Below are positions 1 to 8,052 of a stretch of DNA of 8,052 nucleotides, piece by piece; position 1 is the first letter of the stretch, and each line of letters starts with the position of its first letter. The stretch is from PVC group bacterium. GTDB taxonomy: Bacteria > Verrucomicrobiota > Kiritimatiellia > SS1-B-03-39 > UBA6053. The notes below the pieces were generated by a model, which saw only the letters and a list, made by a program, of their open reading frames with translations, did not search any database and was not told where the DNA came from. The stretch spans positions 1 through 8,052 of the forward strand of contig PXDP01000231.1 in the NCBI GenBank assembly GCA_003565035.1, given 5' to 3'. The position numbers and the translations under genes are program-made.

Positions 1-73
1 CTTTTCAGGGCCTGGCAAGAGGCGATTTTGGACAGTTTTCTGAAGGAATACACTGAAACGCGAACAATCGCAT

Positions 74-105
74 TGAGGAAACGGCGGATGAACCGCCGTT
101 CCTCA
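74..105. other. Strong imperfect hairpin, possible repeat element
   Basis: The left arm 74-87 and right arm 93-105 pair over 13 base pairs with a single bulged A and a 5-nt loop (ATGAA). The core is ACGGCGG/CCGCCGT. Neither side is followed by a run of T, so it is not a standard factor-independent terminator. It could be an intergenic repeat of REP type, or an mRNA 3'-end stabiliser for a gene to the left. Confidence 0.5.
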
Positions 106-142
106 TACGTGACGTTCTATCACCGTAACATTTTGTAAACGA

Positions 143-157
143 TCATGGAAACCATGA
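143..157. repeat. Short palindrome
   Basis: TCATGG and CCATGA (143-148, 152-157) are perfect six-base arms around AAA. It lies between the left-edge open frame and the terminator. It may be a small hairpin or a protein-binding site, and it may also be chance. Confidence 0.3.
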
Positions 158-214
158 AGACTGGACCCGATATCCCAGTGGACTATTGCAAAAATACGCT
201 TTCCCGGATAATGA

Positions 215-247
215 AAAACCCCCGCCAAAATTCATGGCGGGGGTTTT
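215..247 (-). terminator. Factor-independent terminator after gdhA, usable in both directions
   Basis: AAAACCCCCGCC at 215-226 and GGCGGGGGTTTT at 236-247 are perfect inverted repeats with a 9-nt loop. The 8-bp GC stem is flanked by T runs on either strand: a run of five T on the minus strand (218-214) after the stem, and four T on the plus strand (244-247). It lies about 22 nt beyond the gdhA stop codon, where the end of the minus-strand transcript is expected. Being symmetric, it could also stop any rightward transcript entering from the left edge. Confidence 0.9.
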
Positions 248-269
248 CGTTGGCGCGGAGGCGCGTGAC

Positions 270-1607
270 TCAGACTACGCCCTGATCCAGCATGGCTTCG
301 GCGACTTTGACAAAGCCGGCGATGTTGGCGCCGATCACGTAATTCCCTTTTTGACCGTAGTCTTCCGCAGTCTGGAAACAGTTTTCGTGGATCGCAACCA
401 TGATTTCATCAAGTCGTCCATCCACCTCCTCGCGGGGCCAGGACATGCGCATGGCGTTCTGGCTCATCTCCAGTCCGGAGGTGGCCACACCGCCGGCATT
501 GGCGGCTTTGCCGGGTCCGTACAGAATCCCGGCCGCCAGATAGGCGTCGATCGCTTCCGGCTCGCTGGGCATGTTCGCGCCTTCACTGATCAGTGTACAG
601 CCGTTTTTAAGCAGCTCTTTGGCATCTTCACCACTGATTTCGTTCTGTGTGGCACAGGGAAAAGCACAGTCACAGGCAATGCCCCAGGGGGTTTTGCCTT
701 CGTGATACGTGCCGCCGAACTGTTCGGCATATTCCTTGATTCGCCCGCGCTTCTTGTTTTTAAGGTCCATGACCCAGGCAAGTTTTTCACGGGTAATGCC
801 GTCGGGATCGTGGATGGTGCCGCCCGAATCGGAGAAGCTCACCGGTTTGGCGCCGAGGTCGAGCAGTTTTTCCGTGGCATACTGGGCGACATTGCCGGAG
901 CCGGAGACCACACAGGTTTTTCCTTCAAGGGTTTCGCCTTTGGTCTTGAGCATTTCACGGGCGAAATACACCGCGCCGTAGCCGGTGGCTTCCGGACGGA
1001 TCAGCGATCCACCCCAGTTCAGGCCTTTGCCGGTGAGCACGCCGGTGAATTCGTTGGCGAGGCGTTTGTACTGGCCAAACATGAAACCCACTTCCCTCGC
1101 CCCCACACCGATATCCCCGGCGGGCACGTCGTTGTTGGAGCCGATATGACGGTAGAGTTCGCTCATAAAGCTCTGACAGAAGCGCATCACTTCCGCATCA
1201 CTTTTTCCTTTGGGATCGAAATCCGAGCCGCCTTTGCCGCCGCCCATGGGCAGGGTGGTGAGCGCGTTTTTGAAAATCTGTTCAAAGCCGAGGAATTTCA
1301 GAATGCTGAGATTCACGCTCGGATGGAAGCGCAAACCGCCTTTGTAAGGACCGATGGCACTGTTAAACTGAACCCGAAAGCCCCGGTTTACATGCACCCG
1401 GCCTTTGTCGTCCTGCCAGGGAATGCGGAACTGTATGACGCGTTCGGGTTCGGTGACCCGCTCAAGAATCGCGGCATCCTGGTAATGGGGATTGCGTTCC
1501 AGCACGGGATCAAGGGTTTCGAGAACTTCGCGGGCGGCCTGCAGGAACTCGCGCTCCCCGGCATTTCGGCGGGACAGTGTGTCCAGGGCCTGTTCAGTAT
1601 ATCTCAT
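270..1607 (-). CDS. gdhA: NADP-type glutamate dehydrogenase
   Basis: This is hexameric glutamate dehydrogenase, a cytoplasmic enzyme that reductively aminates 2-oxoglutarate with ammonium to give glutamate. Its 445 residues match the usual length of about 450. The N-terminal substrate domain shows YKGGLRF (88-94) and the glycine-rich GGGKGG (122-127) with a catalytic lysine at 125. The proton-transfer aspartate is D165 in PAGDIG. The Rossmann domain has GSGNVA (236-241), followed by SDSGG (259-263) after the second strand, close to the pattern of the NADP-dependent enterobacterial enzyme. NADP preference is inferred from that overall resemblance. The ATG is supported by AGGAG six bases upstream. 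The gene starts 33 nt after a glycosyltransferase stop codon and ends before a strong terminator. No fault is visible in the reading frame. Confidence 0.97.
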   Translation of the reverse strand: MRYTEQALDTLSRRNAGEREFLQAAREVLETLDPVLERNPHYQDAAILERVTEPERVIQFRIPWQDDKGRVHVNRGFRVQFNSAIGPYKGGLRFHPSVNLSILKFLGFEQIFKNALTTLPMGGGKGGSDFDPKGKSDAEVMRFCQSFMSELYRHIGSNNDVPAGDIGVGAREVGFMFGQYKRLANEFTGVLTGKGLNWGGSLIRPEATGYGAVYFAREMLKTKGETLEGKTCVVSGSGNVAQYATEKLLDLGAKPVSFSDSGGTIHDPDGITREKLAWVMDLKNKKRGRIKEYAEQFGGTYHEGKTPWGIACDCAFPCATQNEISGEDAKELLKNGCTLISEGANMPSEPEAIDAYLAAGILYGPGKAANAGGVATSGLEMSQNAMRMSWPREEVDGRLDEIMVAIHENCFQTAEDYGQKGNYVIGANIAGFVKVAEAMLDQGVV

Positions 1608-1613
1608 CAGTGT

Positions 1614-1618
1614 CTCCT
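1614..1618 (-). promoter_or_regulatory. Ribosome binding site of gdhA
   Basis: On the minus strand the sequence reads TTAGGAGACACTG before the ATG. AGGAG sits six bases from the start codon, which fixes the gdhA start at 1607. It is one of only two clear Shine-Dalgarno sequences in the window. Confidence 0.85.
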
Positions 1619-1640
1619 AAGGGTATGTTGTGAATGAGGT

Positions 1641-2780
1641 TTAGGTGTTTATGAAAAGTGAATTGTAGACCGCGAGGGTTTCGCGGGCCATATTCTCATA
1701 GGTGAAGTTTGCGGCACGGGGAGGACCCGCTTCGGCGAGTTTTTTGGCCAGTGCTGGTGTGGTAAGCACCTCCACCAGCGCATCGGACAATGCGCGCAAA
1801 TCGCCGGGGGGCACCGTCACCGCCGCATCCCCCGCCACTTCGGGCAGTGAGGAGGCCTTGCTGCAGATCACCGGGGTGCCGCAGGCCATCGCCTCCGCCA
1901 CCGGCAGTCCGAAGCCTTCGTACAGGGAGGGCAGCACCAGAACCGAGGCCCGGCGGTAGGCCTCCAGCAGCGTTTGATCGCTGACGTGCCCCTCCCAGTC
2001 CATGCGCGGAAAGAGTTCAAGCTGGCGGGCCAGCGCCATCGCCTCCGGATACCGCTCATCCGGGGGACCGATAATGCGCAGCCGCGTGTCCGGGGGCAGT
2101 TTTTTCACCGCCTGTCCAAAGGCCGCCACCAGTTGGGGAACATTCTTGTACGGGTCAAGACGGCCCACATAGAGAATTTCCGGCGGCTTCATGCGGGGAG
2201 TGTCCGGATCCGGCGTGTAGCGGGGATGAATCCCGTTGTACACCACCCGGATTTTATCCCGCTCCCATTCCGGCAGCCGCAAAAGCCGGGCGATATCTTC
2301 AGCCGAAGATTTGCTGACCGTGACAATCGCGTCCGCACGGGCGGCAACCTGTCGCATCAACCCCGCATATACTGGATACAAACGGCTTTTCCGGGATTTC
2401 GGCGCATGATCCCGGAAGACCATCGGAATCAGATCGTGAATCGTGATCACTGATCGGACCCGCCCGGCGCGGTGACGCGGAAAACCCCGCAGCGGCATCA
2501 TATAATTGGTTGAATGATACACGTCCACGCCTTCCCGCCGTAAAAAGCCGGGAAGCTGAAGCTGATTGCGCATTGAGAACAGTCCGAAGGGCAGGACCGC
2601 CCGGGGCATATTGCATCCGGTTTCTTCCGCAACCCGCTCCGCGAGGTCGGTGTCATCAAACAGCAACAGCCACTCATGGGGAGACTCCAGGCCCTGCAGA
2701 CCCTGAATCAGTTGTTTGGTATGCTGGCCGATCCCGGAGGTTTCAGCAAAAATCCATCGGCAATCAATGGCAATTTTCAT
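1641..2780 (-). CDS. GT4-family glycosyltransferase, second of a tandem pair
   Basis: This is a retaining GT-B glycosyltransferase of family GT4 (379 residues), expected to transfer a sugar from a nucleotide-sugar donor to a glycan or lipid-linked acceptor on the cytoplasmic face of the membrane. The N-terminal half has the acceptor-side SGIGQHT loop (15-21) and an IHD motif (H115, D116). The C-terminal donor domain opens with YVGRLDPYKN (204-213) and carries the E-x7-E motif in EGFGLPVAE (E288, E296), followed by LPEVAG. No signal peptide or membrane segment is seen. The start codon overlaps the stop of the preceding glycosyltransferase as ATGA and has GGAGGT six bases upstream, so translational coupling is likely. 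Donor and acceptor cannot be read from the sequence. Mannosyl or similar transfer in O-antigen, capsule or exopolysaccharide synthesis is the usual role of close relatives. Confidence 0.93.
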   Translation of the reverse strand: MKIAIDCRWIFAETSGIGQHTKQLIQGLQGLESPHEWLLLFDDTDLAERVAEETGCNMPRAVLPFGLFSMRNQLQLPGFLRREGVDVYHSTNYMMPLRGFPRHRAGRVRSVITIHDLIPMVFRDHAPKSRKSRLYPVYAGLMRQVAARADAIVTVSKSSAEDIARLLRLPEWERDKIRVVYNGIHPRYTPDPDTPRMKPPEILYVGRLDPYKNVPQLVAAFGQAVKKLPPDTRLRIIGPPDERYPEAMALARQLELFPRMDWEGHVSDQTLLEAYRRASVLVLPSLYEGFGLPVAEAMACGTPVICSKASSLPEVAGDAAVTVPPGDLRALSDALVEVLTTPALAKKLAEAGPPRAANFTYENMARETLAVYNSLFINT

Positions 2781-3895
2781 GAGGCCACCTCCCGGTAGGC
2801 CGCCCAGGTTTCATCCGCACAGCGTTCCCAGGAAAAGTCCGCCGCCCGGGTACGTCCGGCCAAGACCTGAGCGGGGCGCGCTTCCGGGTCCGACAAAAGC
2901 CTCTCCACGGCATCCACCCAGGCCTCGGCCTCCAGCGGGAGAACCTGCCCCCCCGGCCCCACCACTTCCGGCAGCGACCCTCCGTCACTCGAAATCACTG
3001 GACAGCCCTGCCGCATCGCCTCAATCGGCGGCAAGCCGAAGCCCTCGTAGAGCGAAGGAAACAACAGAGCCTCCGCACGGCGGTACAATGCGGTGAGCTG
3101 TGGATCGCTTACATAATTCAGCCGCCGGATCCGCTCCCGTTTCGGACTGTTTTCCAGAGCCTTGAGAATCGGCTCCACCTGCCAACCCTCCATACCGCAG
3201 AGGACCAGATCGCCGTCGAACGACTCCAGCCGGTTGAAGACCTCAAACAGAAATGCATGATTTTTTCGGGGTTCAAGGGTGCCCACATGCAGGAGAAAAG
3301 GCTTGTCCAGGCCAAGCGGCTTCAGCAGGGCCATTGCCTCGTTCTCTCCGAGTTGGGCCAGCGCGGGCGGAGGTCCAAGCAGGGTGGCCCGAACCCGGTC
3401 CGCGGGAAGCGCATAGGCCTCCCGCAATTCCGCGGCAATGGTCTCACTGATCGTCAGAATCAAATCCGCACGCCGGACGGTACTGTCCATATGCTTCCGC
3501 AGGTAGGCCAGATTTTTGGGTTCAAGGGTTTCCGGGAAGCGCAGAAACGACGCATCGTGTATCGATACCACCGCTTTTTCTTTTTTGGGCAGGGGCGGAA
3601 TCACGAAATTGGTGAAATGGTGCACATCCGCCTTTGGCGCGAACCAGGTGTATGGGGGGAAGCCGATCCGTTTCCAGGCCTGCTGCACCGCCGCCCCCGG
3701 CACCCAGCGCACCCGGTGCTCTTCCAGAGTTCCCGGCGGAAACGGCGAGCCGTTGTTGCGGAAGTCAAAGTAAAAGCCCAGCAAACGGTCGTCGGCACCC
3801 TTGCGGGCCGCCAATAGGGGCGCGAGAGTGTGCACATATCGGCCCACCCCGGCGCGTTGCGCGATGGCGGCTTGAAGCTGCAAAGATACAATCAC
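2777..3895 (-). CDS. GT4-family glycosyltransferase, first of a tandem pair (GTG start)
   Basis: This GT-B fold glycosyltransferase of family GT4 (372 residues) has the same architecture as its downstream neighbour but is clearly diverged from it. Visible motifs are AGVGRYV (15-21) in the N-terminal acceptor domain, IHD (H113, D114), HVGTLEPRKN (203-212) opening the donor domain, and the E-x7-E motif in EGFGLPPIE (E284, E292) followed by SLPEV. There is no signal peptide or membrane helix. The start is GTG at 3895-3893, because the frame holds no ATG, GTG or TTG between the msrB stop and this codon, and it places the first beta strand (IVSLQL) at the N-terminus as usual. No Shine-Dalgarno sequence precedes it. 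The stop overlaps the next gene by four bases. It probably acts in the same polysaccharide pathway as its neighbour; the sugar is unknown. Confidence 0.91.
   Translation of the reverse strand: MIVSLQLQAAIAQRAGVGRYVHTLAPLLAARKGADDRLLGFYFDFRNNGSPFPPGTLEEHRVRWVPGAAVQQAWKRIGFPPYTWFAPKADVHHFTNFVIPPLPKKEKAVVSIHDASFLRFPETLEPKNLAYLRKHMDSTVRRADLILTISETIAAELREAYALPADRVRATLLGPPPALAQLGENEAMALLKPLGLDKPFLLHVGTLEPRKNHAFLFEVFNRLESFDGDLVLCGMEGWQVEPILKALENSPKRERIRRLNYVSDPQLTALYRRAEALLFPSLYEGFGLPPIEAMRQGCPVISSDGGSLPEVVGPGGQVLPLEAEAWVDAVERLLSDPEARPAQVLAGRTRAADFSWERCADETWAAYREVAS
2787..2792 (-). promoter_or_regulatory. Ribosome binding site of the second glycosyltransferase
   Basis: GGAGGT lies six bases before the ATG at 2780, inside the 3' end of the upstream glycosyltransferase gene. 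Together with the ATGA stop/start overlap it supports coupled translation of the pair. Confidence 0.85.
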
Positions 3896-3973
3896 GTGGA
3901 CGCATCTATGGAAAGCAAAGGAAAAAGCAAGATTTACGAACTCTGGATCTGGACCACCGGGCGCATTGGGGCG

Positions 3974-4390
3974 TTACCCTTCAGAGGGAAAGGTCAGACA
4001 GACCGAATTAATACAATACCTCAGGCGGGTGGGGAGCGGTCCGTCTGGAAAAACATGCCCCAGATGCGCCCCACAGCCCGCGCAACACACTTCCGTGCGC
4101 CGGTAGCCCAGGAGATAATCGGAATGCTCCTCCATGGCCTCCCCGCTAACCGGTTCAAAATAACTGGGCCACCCACACCCGGAATGAAACTTGGCATCAG
4201 ACCGGAATAGCGGTGCTTCACAACACACGCAATGATACACGCCTTCCGTTTCCGTGTCGGTATATTCTCCAGTGAAAGGCCGCTCGGTTCCTTTTTCAAC
4301 ACAGACTCGAAACTGCTCCGGCGTTAATCGAGCCTTCCAGTAGGAACGGCTCTCGGGATCGTGGGGATCAATACGGGGAAAGGATTTCAT
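3974..4390 (-). CDS. msrB: Peptide-methionine (R)-S-oxide reductase
   Basis: MsrB reduces the R epimer of methionine sulfoxide in proteins, normally with thioredoxin as reductant, as part of oxidative-damage repair. At 138 residues it is a stand-alone single-domain enzyme of typical length, with no MsrA fusion and no signal peptide, so probably cytoplasmic. The two zinc-binding CxxC pairs are visible as C54-C57 (HCVCC) and C103-C106 (CAGC). The GCGWPS segment carries C72, the usual resolving position, and RYCINS carries the catalytic C126. HLGHVF (109-114) is the conserved active-site strand. A stop codon lies in frame two codons before the ATG, so no longer start is possible. No Shine-Dalgarno sequence is seen. 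The gene is divergent from gyrB and lies 78 nt ahead of the first glycosyltransferase on the same strand. Confidence 0.96.
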   Translation of the reverse strand: MKSFPRIDPHDPESRSYWKARLTPEQFRVCVEKGTERPFTGEYTDTETEGVYHCVCCEAPLFRSDAKFHSGCGWPSYFEPVSGEAMEEHSDYLLGYRRTEVCCAGCGAHLGHVFPDGPLPTRLRYCINSVCLTFPSEG

Positions 4391-4395
4391 GCGTT

Positions 4396-4423
4396 AGTAT
4401 CAACCCGATCCTCCAGACTGCAA
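4396..4423 (-). promoter_or_regulatory. Possible msrB promoter
   Basis: On the minus strand TTGCAG (4423-4418) is followed after 16 bases by GATACT (4401-4396). The -10 element matches the consensus at four of six positions and the -35 at three of six. The match is weak. If real, transcription would begin at or next to the msrB ATG, which fits the lack of a Shine-Dalgarno sequence. Confidence 0.25.
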
Positions 4424-4485
4424 GGCAGGGTAAAGAAAACCTTGTCTTTCTAAGGGGTTTGTATAGGGAGAAAAGATCACGAATT

Positions 4486-4509
4486 GGGCGCAACCAAACC
4501 TCCGCGCCC
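4486..4509 (+). promoter_or_regulatory. GC hairpin in the gyrB leader
   Basis: GGGCGC (4486-4491) and GCGCCC (4504-4509) form a perfect six-base stem around a 12-nt loop. It ends 24 nt before the gyrB start. No T run follows directly, so it is not a clear terminator. It may be an mRNA leader stem or, as DNA, an operator-like inverted repeat. Whether it is transcribed depends on the unmapped gyrB promoter. Confidence 0.4.
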
Positions 4510-4533
4510 TGAGCGAAATCCGGAACATTTTTT

Positions 4534-6945
<2,412 letters not shown>

Positions 6946-6967
6946 CCTCTTTTAGGATCTTTTTTAT

Positions 6968-8052
6968 ATGGACCCCTTGATTCCCCCTCCCGCTCCCGCC
7001 GACCACATCGACCTCATCAACATCGAAGAGGAGATGCAGCGCGACTACATCGACTACTCCATGTCGGTGATCATCGGCCGCGCCCTTCCCGATGCCCGCG
7101 ACGGCCTCAAACCTGTGAACCGCCGTATCCTCTTCGCCATGAAAGAAGGCGGCTGGCTCCACAGCCGCCCCTTCGTCAAATGCGCCCGAGTGGTCGGGGA
7201 AGTCATGGGGAAATTCCACCCCCACGGCGACTCCGCTGTATACGACGCCCTGGTGCGCCAGGCGCAGGAATTCTCCATGCGCTATCCGACCATCGACAGC
7301 CAGGGGAACTTCGGCTCCATCGACGGCGATCCGCCCGCCGCCTACCGATACACCGAGTGCCGCCTGAACCGTCTGGCCGAGGATCTGCTCGCCGATATCG
7401 ACAAAGAAACCGTCGATATGCGGCTCAACTTTGACGAAAAGCTCCAGGAGCCCACCGTTCTGCCCTGCCGCATTCCCCATTTGCTTGCGAACGGCTCCAC
7501 CGGGATCGCGGTCGGGATGGCCACCAACATCCCCCCCCACAATCTCGACGAACTCATCGAGGGCCTCGTACATCTCATCGATACCCCGGACTGCTCCATC
7601 CGCGACCTCATGCAGTTCATTAAAGGACCGGACTTCCCCACCGGCGCCAAAATCCGAGGCGTCAATGAGATCATCAAAATGTACGAAACCGGACGCGGCC
7701 TCATCCGCATCCGGGGCATCGCCGATATCGAGGAGGATGCCCGCGGCAAAGAAACCATCATCATCACCGAACTCCCCTACACCGTCAACAAAGCCAATCT
7801 GGTGATCAAAGTCGCCGAACTGGTGCGTGAAAAGCGTATCGAAGGCATCTCCGACGTGCGGGACGAGTCCGACAAAGACGGCATCCGCGTAGTCATCGAG
7901 ATCAAGCGCAACGCCATGGCCAGCATTGTGCTGAACAATCTCTACAAGCAGACCTTCCTGCAGACCACCTTCGGCGCAACCATGCTCGCGATCGACCACG
8001 GGCAGCCCAAGGTCATGAACCTCAAGGAAATGCTCAAGGCCTTCCTGGATCA
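6968..8052 (+). CDS. gyrA: DNA gyrase subunit A, 5' part (runs off the window)
   Basis: GyrA is the DNA breakage-reunion subunit of gyrase. The 361 complete codons present cover the start of the winged-helix/tower region; the gene has no stop here because the window ends. The frame reads MDPLIPPP, then the conserved SMSVIIGRALPDARDG (31-46) and KPVNRRIL. The helix-turn-helix segment has GKFHPHGDSAVYD (81-93). The catalytic tyrosine is Y128, preceded by R127, in AAYRYTE. NGSTGIAVGMATNIPPHN, ESDKDG and HGQPKVMNLKE follow as in other GyrA proteins. The quinolone-pocket residues equivalent to E. coli S83 and D87 are unchanged (S89, D93). An AGGA ten bases before the ATG is a modest ribosome site. 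The 22-nt gap from gyrB indicates one operon. ParC is the main alternative, but adjacency to gyrB and close GyrA resemblance favour gyrA. Confidence 0.97.
   Translation, partial: MDPLIPPPAPADHIDLINIEEEMQRDYIDYSMSVIIGRALPDARDGLKPVNRRILFAMKEGGWLHSRPFVKCARVVGEVMGKFHPHGDSAVYDALVRQAQEFSMRYPTIDSQGNFGSIDGDPPAAYRYTECRLNRLAEDLLADIDKETVDMRLNFDEKLQEPTVLPCRIPHLLANGSTGIAVGMATNIPPHNLDELIEGLVHLIDTPDCSIRDLMQFIKGPDFPTGAKIRGVNEIIKMYETGRGLIRIRGIADIEEDARGKETIIITELPYTVNKANLVIKVAELVREKRIEGISDVRDESDKDGIRVVIEIKRNAMASIVLNNLYKQTFLQTTFGATMLAIDHGQPKVMNLKEMLKAFLD

Larger units (their letters stand above)
1..185. other. Left-edge stretch without an identifiable gene
   Basis: One plus-strand frame is open from the window edge to a TAA at 136-138, giving a basic 45-residue tail with an arginine-rich segment (RKRRMNRR). 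It could be the C-terminus of a gene lying to the left, but I recognise no family. The other two plus frames stop at 41-43 and 54-56. The minus strand offers only very short frames. The stretch contains a strong hairpin (74-105) and a small palindrome (143-157). If a plus-strand gene does end here, it would converge on gdhA and could share the terminator at 215-247. Confidence 0.3.
4391..4533. promoter_or_regulatory. Divergent msrB-gyrB intergenic region
   Basis: These 143 bases must hold the start signals of both msrB (leftward) and gyrB (rightward). For gyrB I see only poor promoter matches, such as TTGTCT at 4442-4447 with TATAGG at 4462-4467 but a spacer of just 14. A GC-rich hairpin occupies 4486-4509, and a run of six T (4528-4533) abuts the gyrB start. 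An imperfect CAAGG/CCTTG inverted repeat (4421-4425, 4440-4444) is also present. No small reading frame of interest was found. Confidence 0.55.

Noticed and set aside
186..1637. Plus-strand open frame of 483 codons opposite gdhA
   Set aside because: It lies almost entirely antisense to an unmistakable gdhA, spans its terminator, and encodes no recognisable domain. Long antisense frames are common opposite GC-rich genes.
1608..1700. A separate promoter for gdhA
   Set aside because: I examined the 33-nt gap and the end of the upstream gene and saw no convincing -35/-10 pair. An internal promoter cannot be excluded.
1974..4210. Plus-strand frames of 90-186 codons across the glycosyltransferase and msrB region
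   Set aside because: All are antisense to three well-supported genes, are proline/arginine-rich, and resemble no known family.
4442..4467. TTGTCT/TATAGG as the gyrB promoter
   Set aside because: The spacer is only 14 bases and the -10 match is poor, so I do not call it as a promoter.

Overview
The window is an ordinary chromosomal housekeeping segment of a GC-rich bacterium. It carries four complete minus-strand genes on the left and the start of a plus-strand gyrase operon on the right. GyrB is of the long (about 800 residue) type seen in many Gram-negative lineages and is followed directly by gyrA. That arrangement and the general look of the proteins would fit a PVC-group bacterium (Verrucomicrobiota/Kiritimatiellota-like), but nothing here fixes the taxon and I hold that only weakly.

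Layout: 1-185 is non-coding or the tail of an unidentified gene, and it holds a strong hairpin. 215-247 is a two-way factor-independent terminator that closes the minus-strand unit. Reading leftward on the minus strand, the order is msrB (4390-3974), a GT4 glycosyltransferase (3895-2777, GTG start), a second GT4 glycosyltransferase (2780-1641, overlapping the first by ATGA) and gdhA (1607-270). The gaps are 78 nt, a 4-nt overlap and 33 nt. The two glycosyltransferases are almost certainly translated together. gdhA may be carried on the same transcript, but this is not shown. 4391-4533 is the divergent intergenic region between msrB and gyrB. On the plus strand gyrB (4534-6945) is followed after 22 nt by gyrA (6968 to beyond the window edge).

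How the genes work together: GyrB and GyrA form the A2B2 DNA gyrase that introduces negative supercoils. The two glycosyltransferases probably act one after the other on a surface or extracellular polysaccharide. GdhA assimilates ammonium into glutamate and MsrB repairs oxidised methionine. These last functions share no evident pathway with the sugar-transfer genes. I found no mobile element, CRISPR array, RNA gene or defence system. No previously undescribed system is visible. The points worth a second look are small ones: hairpins, start-site peculiarities and the mixed gene order.
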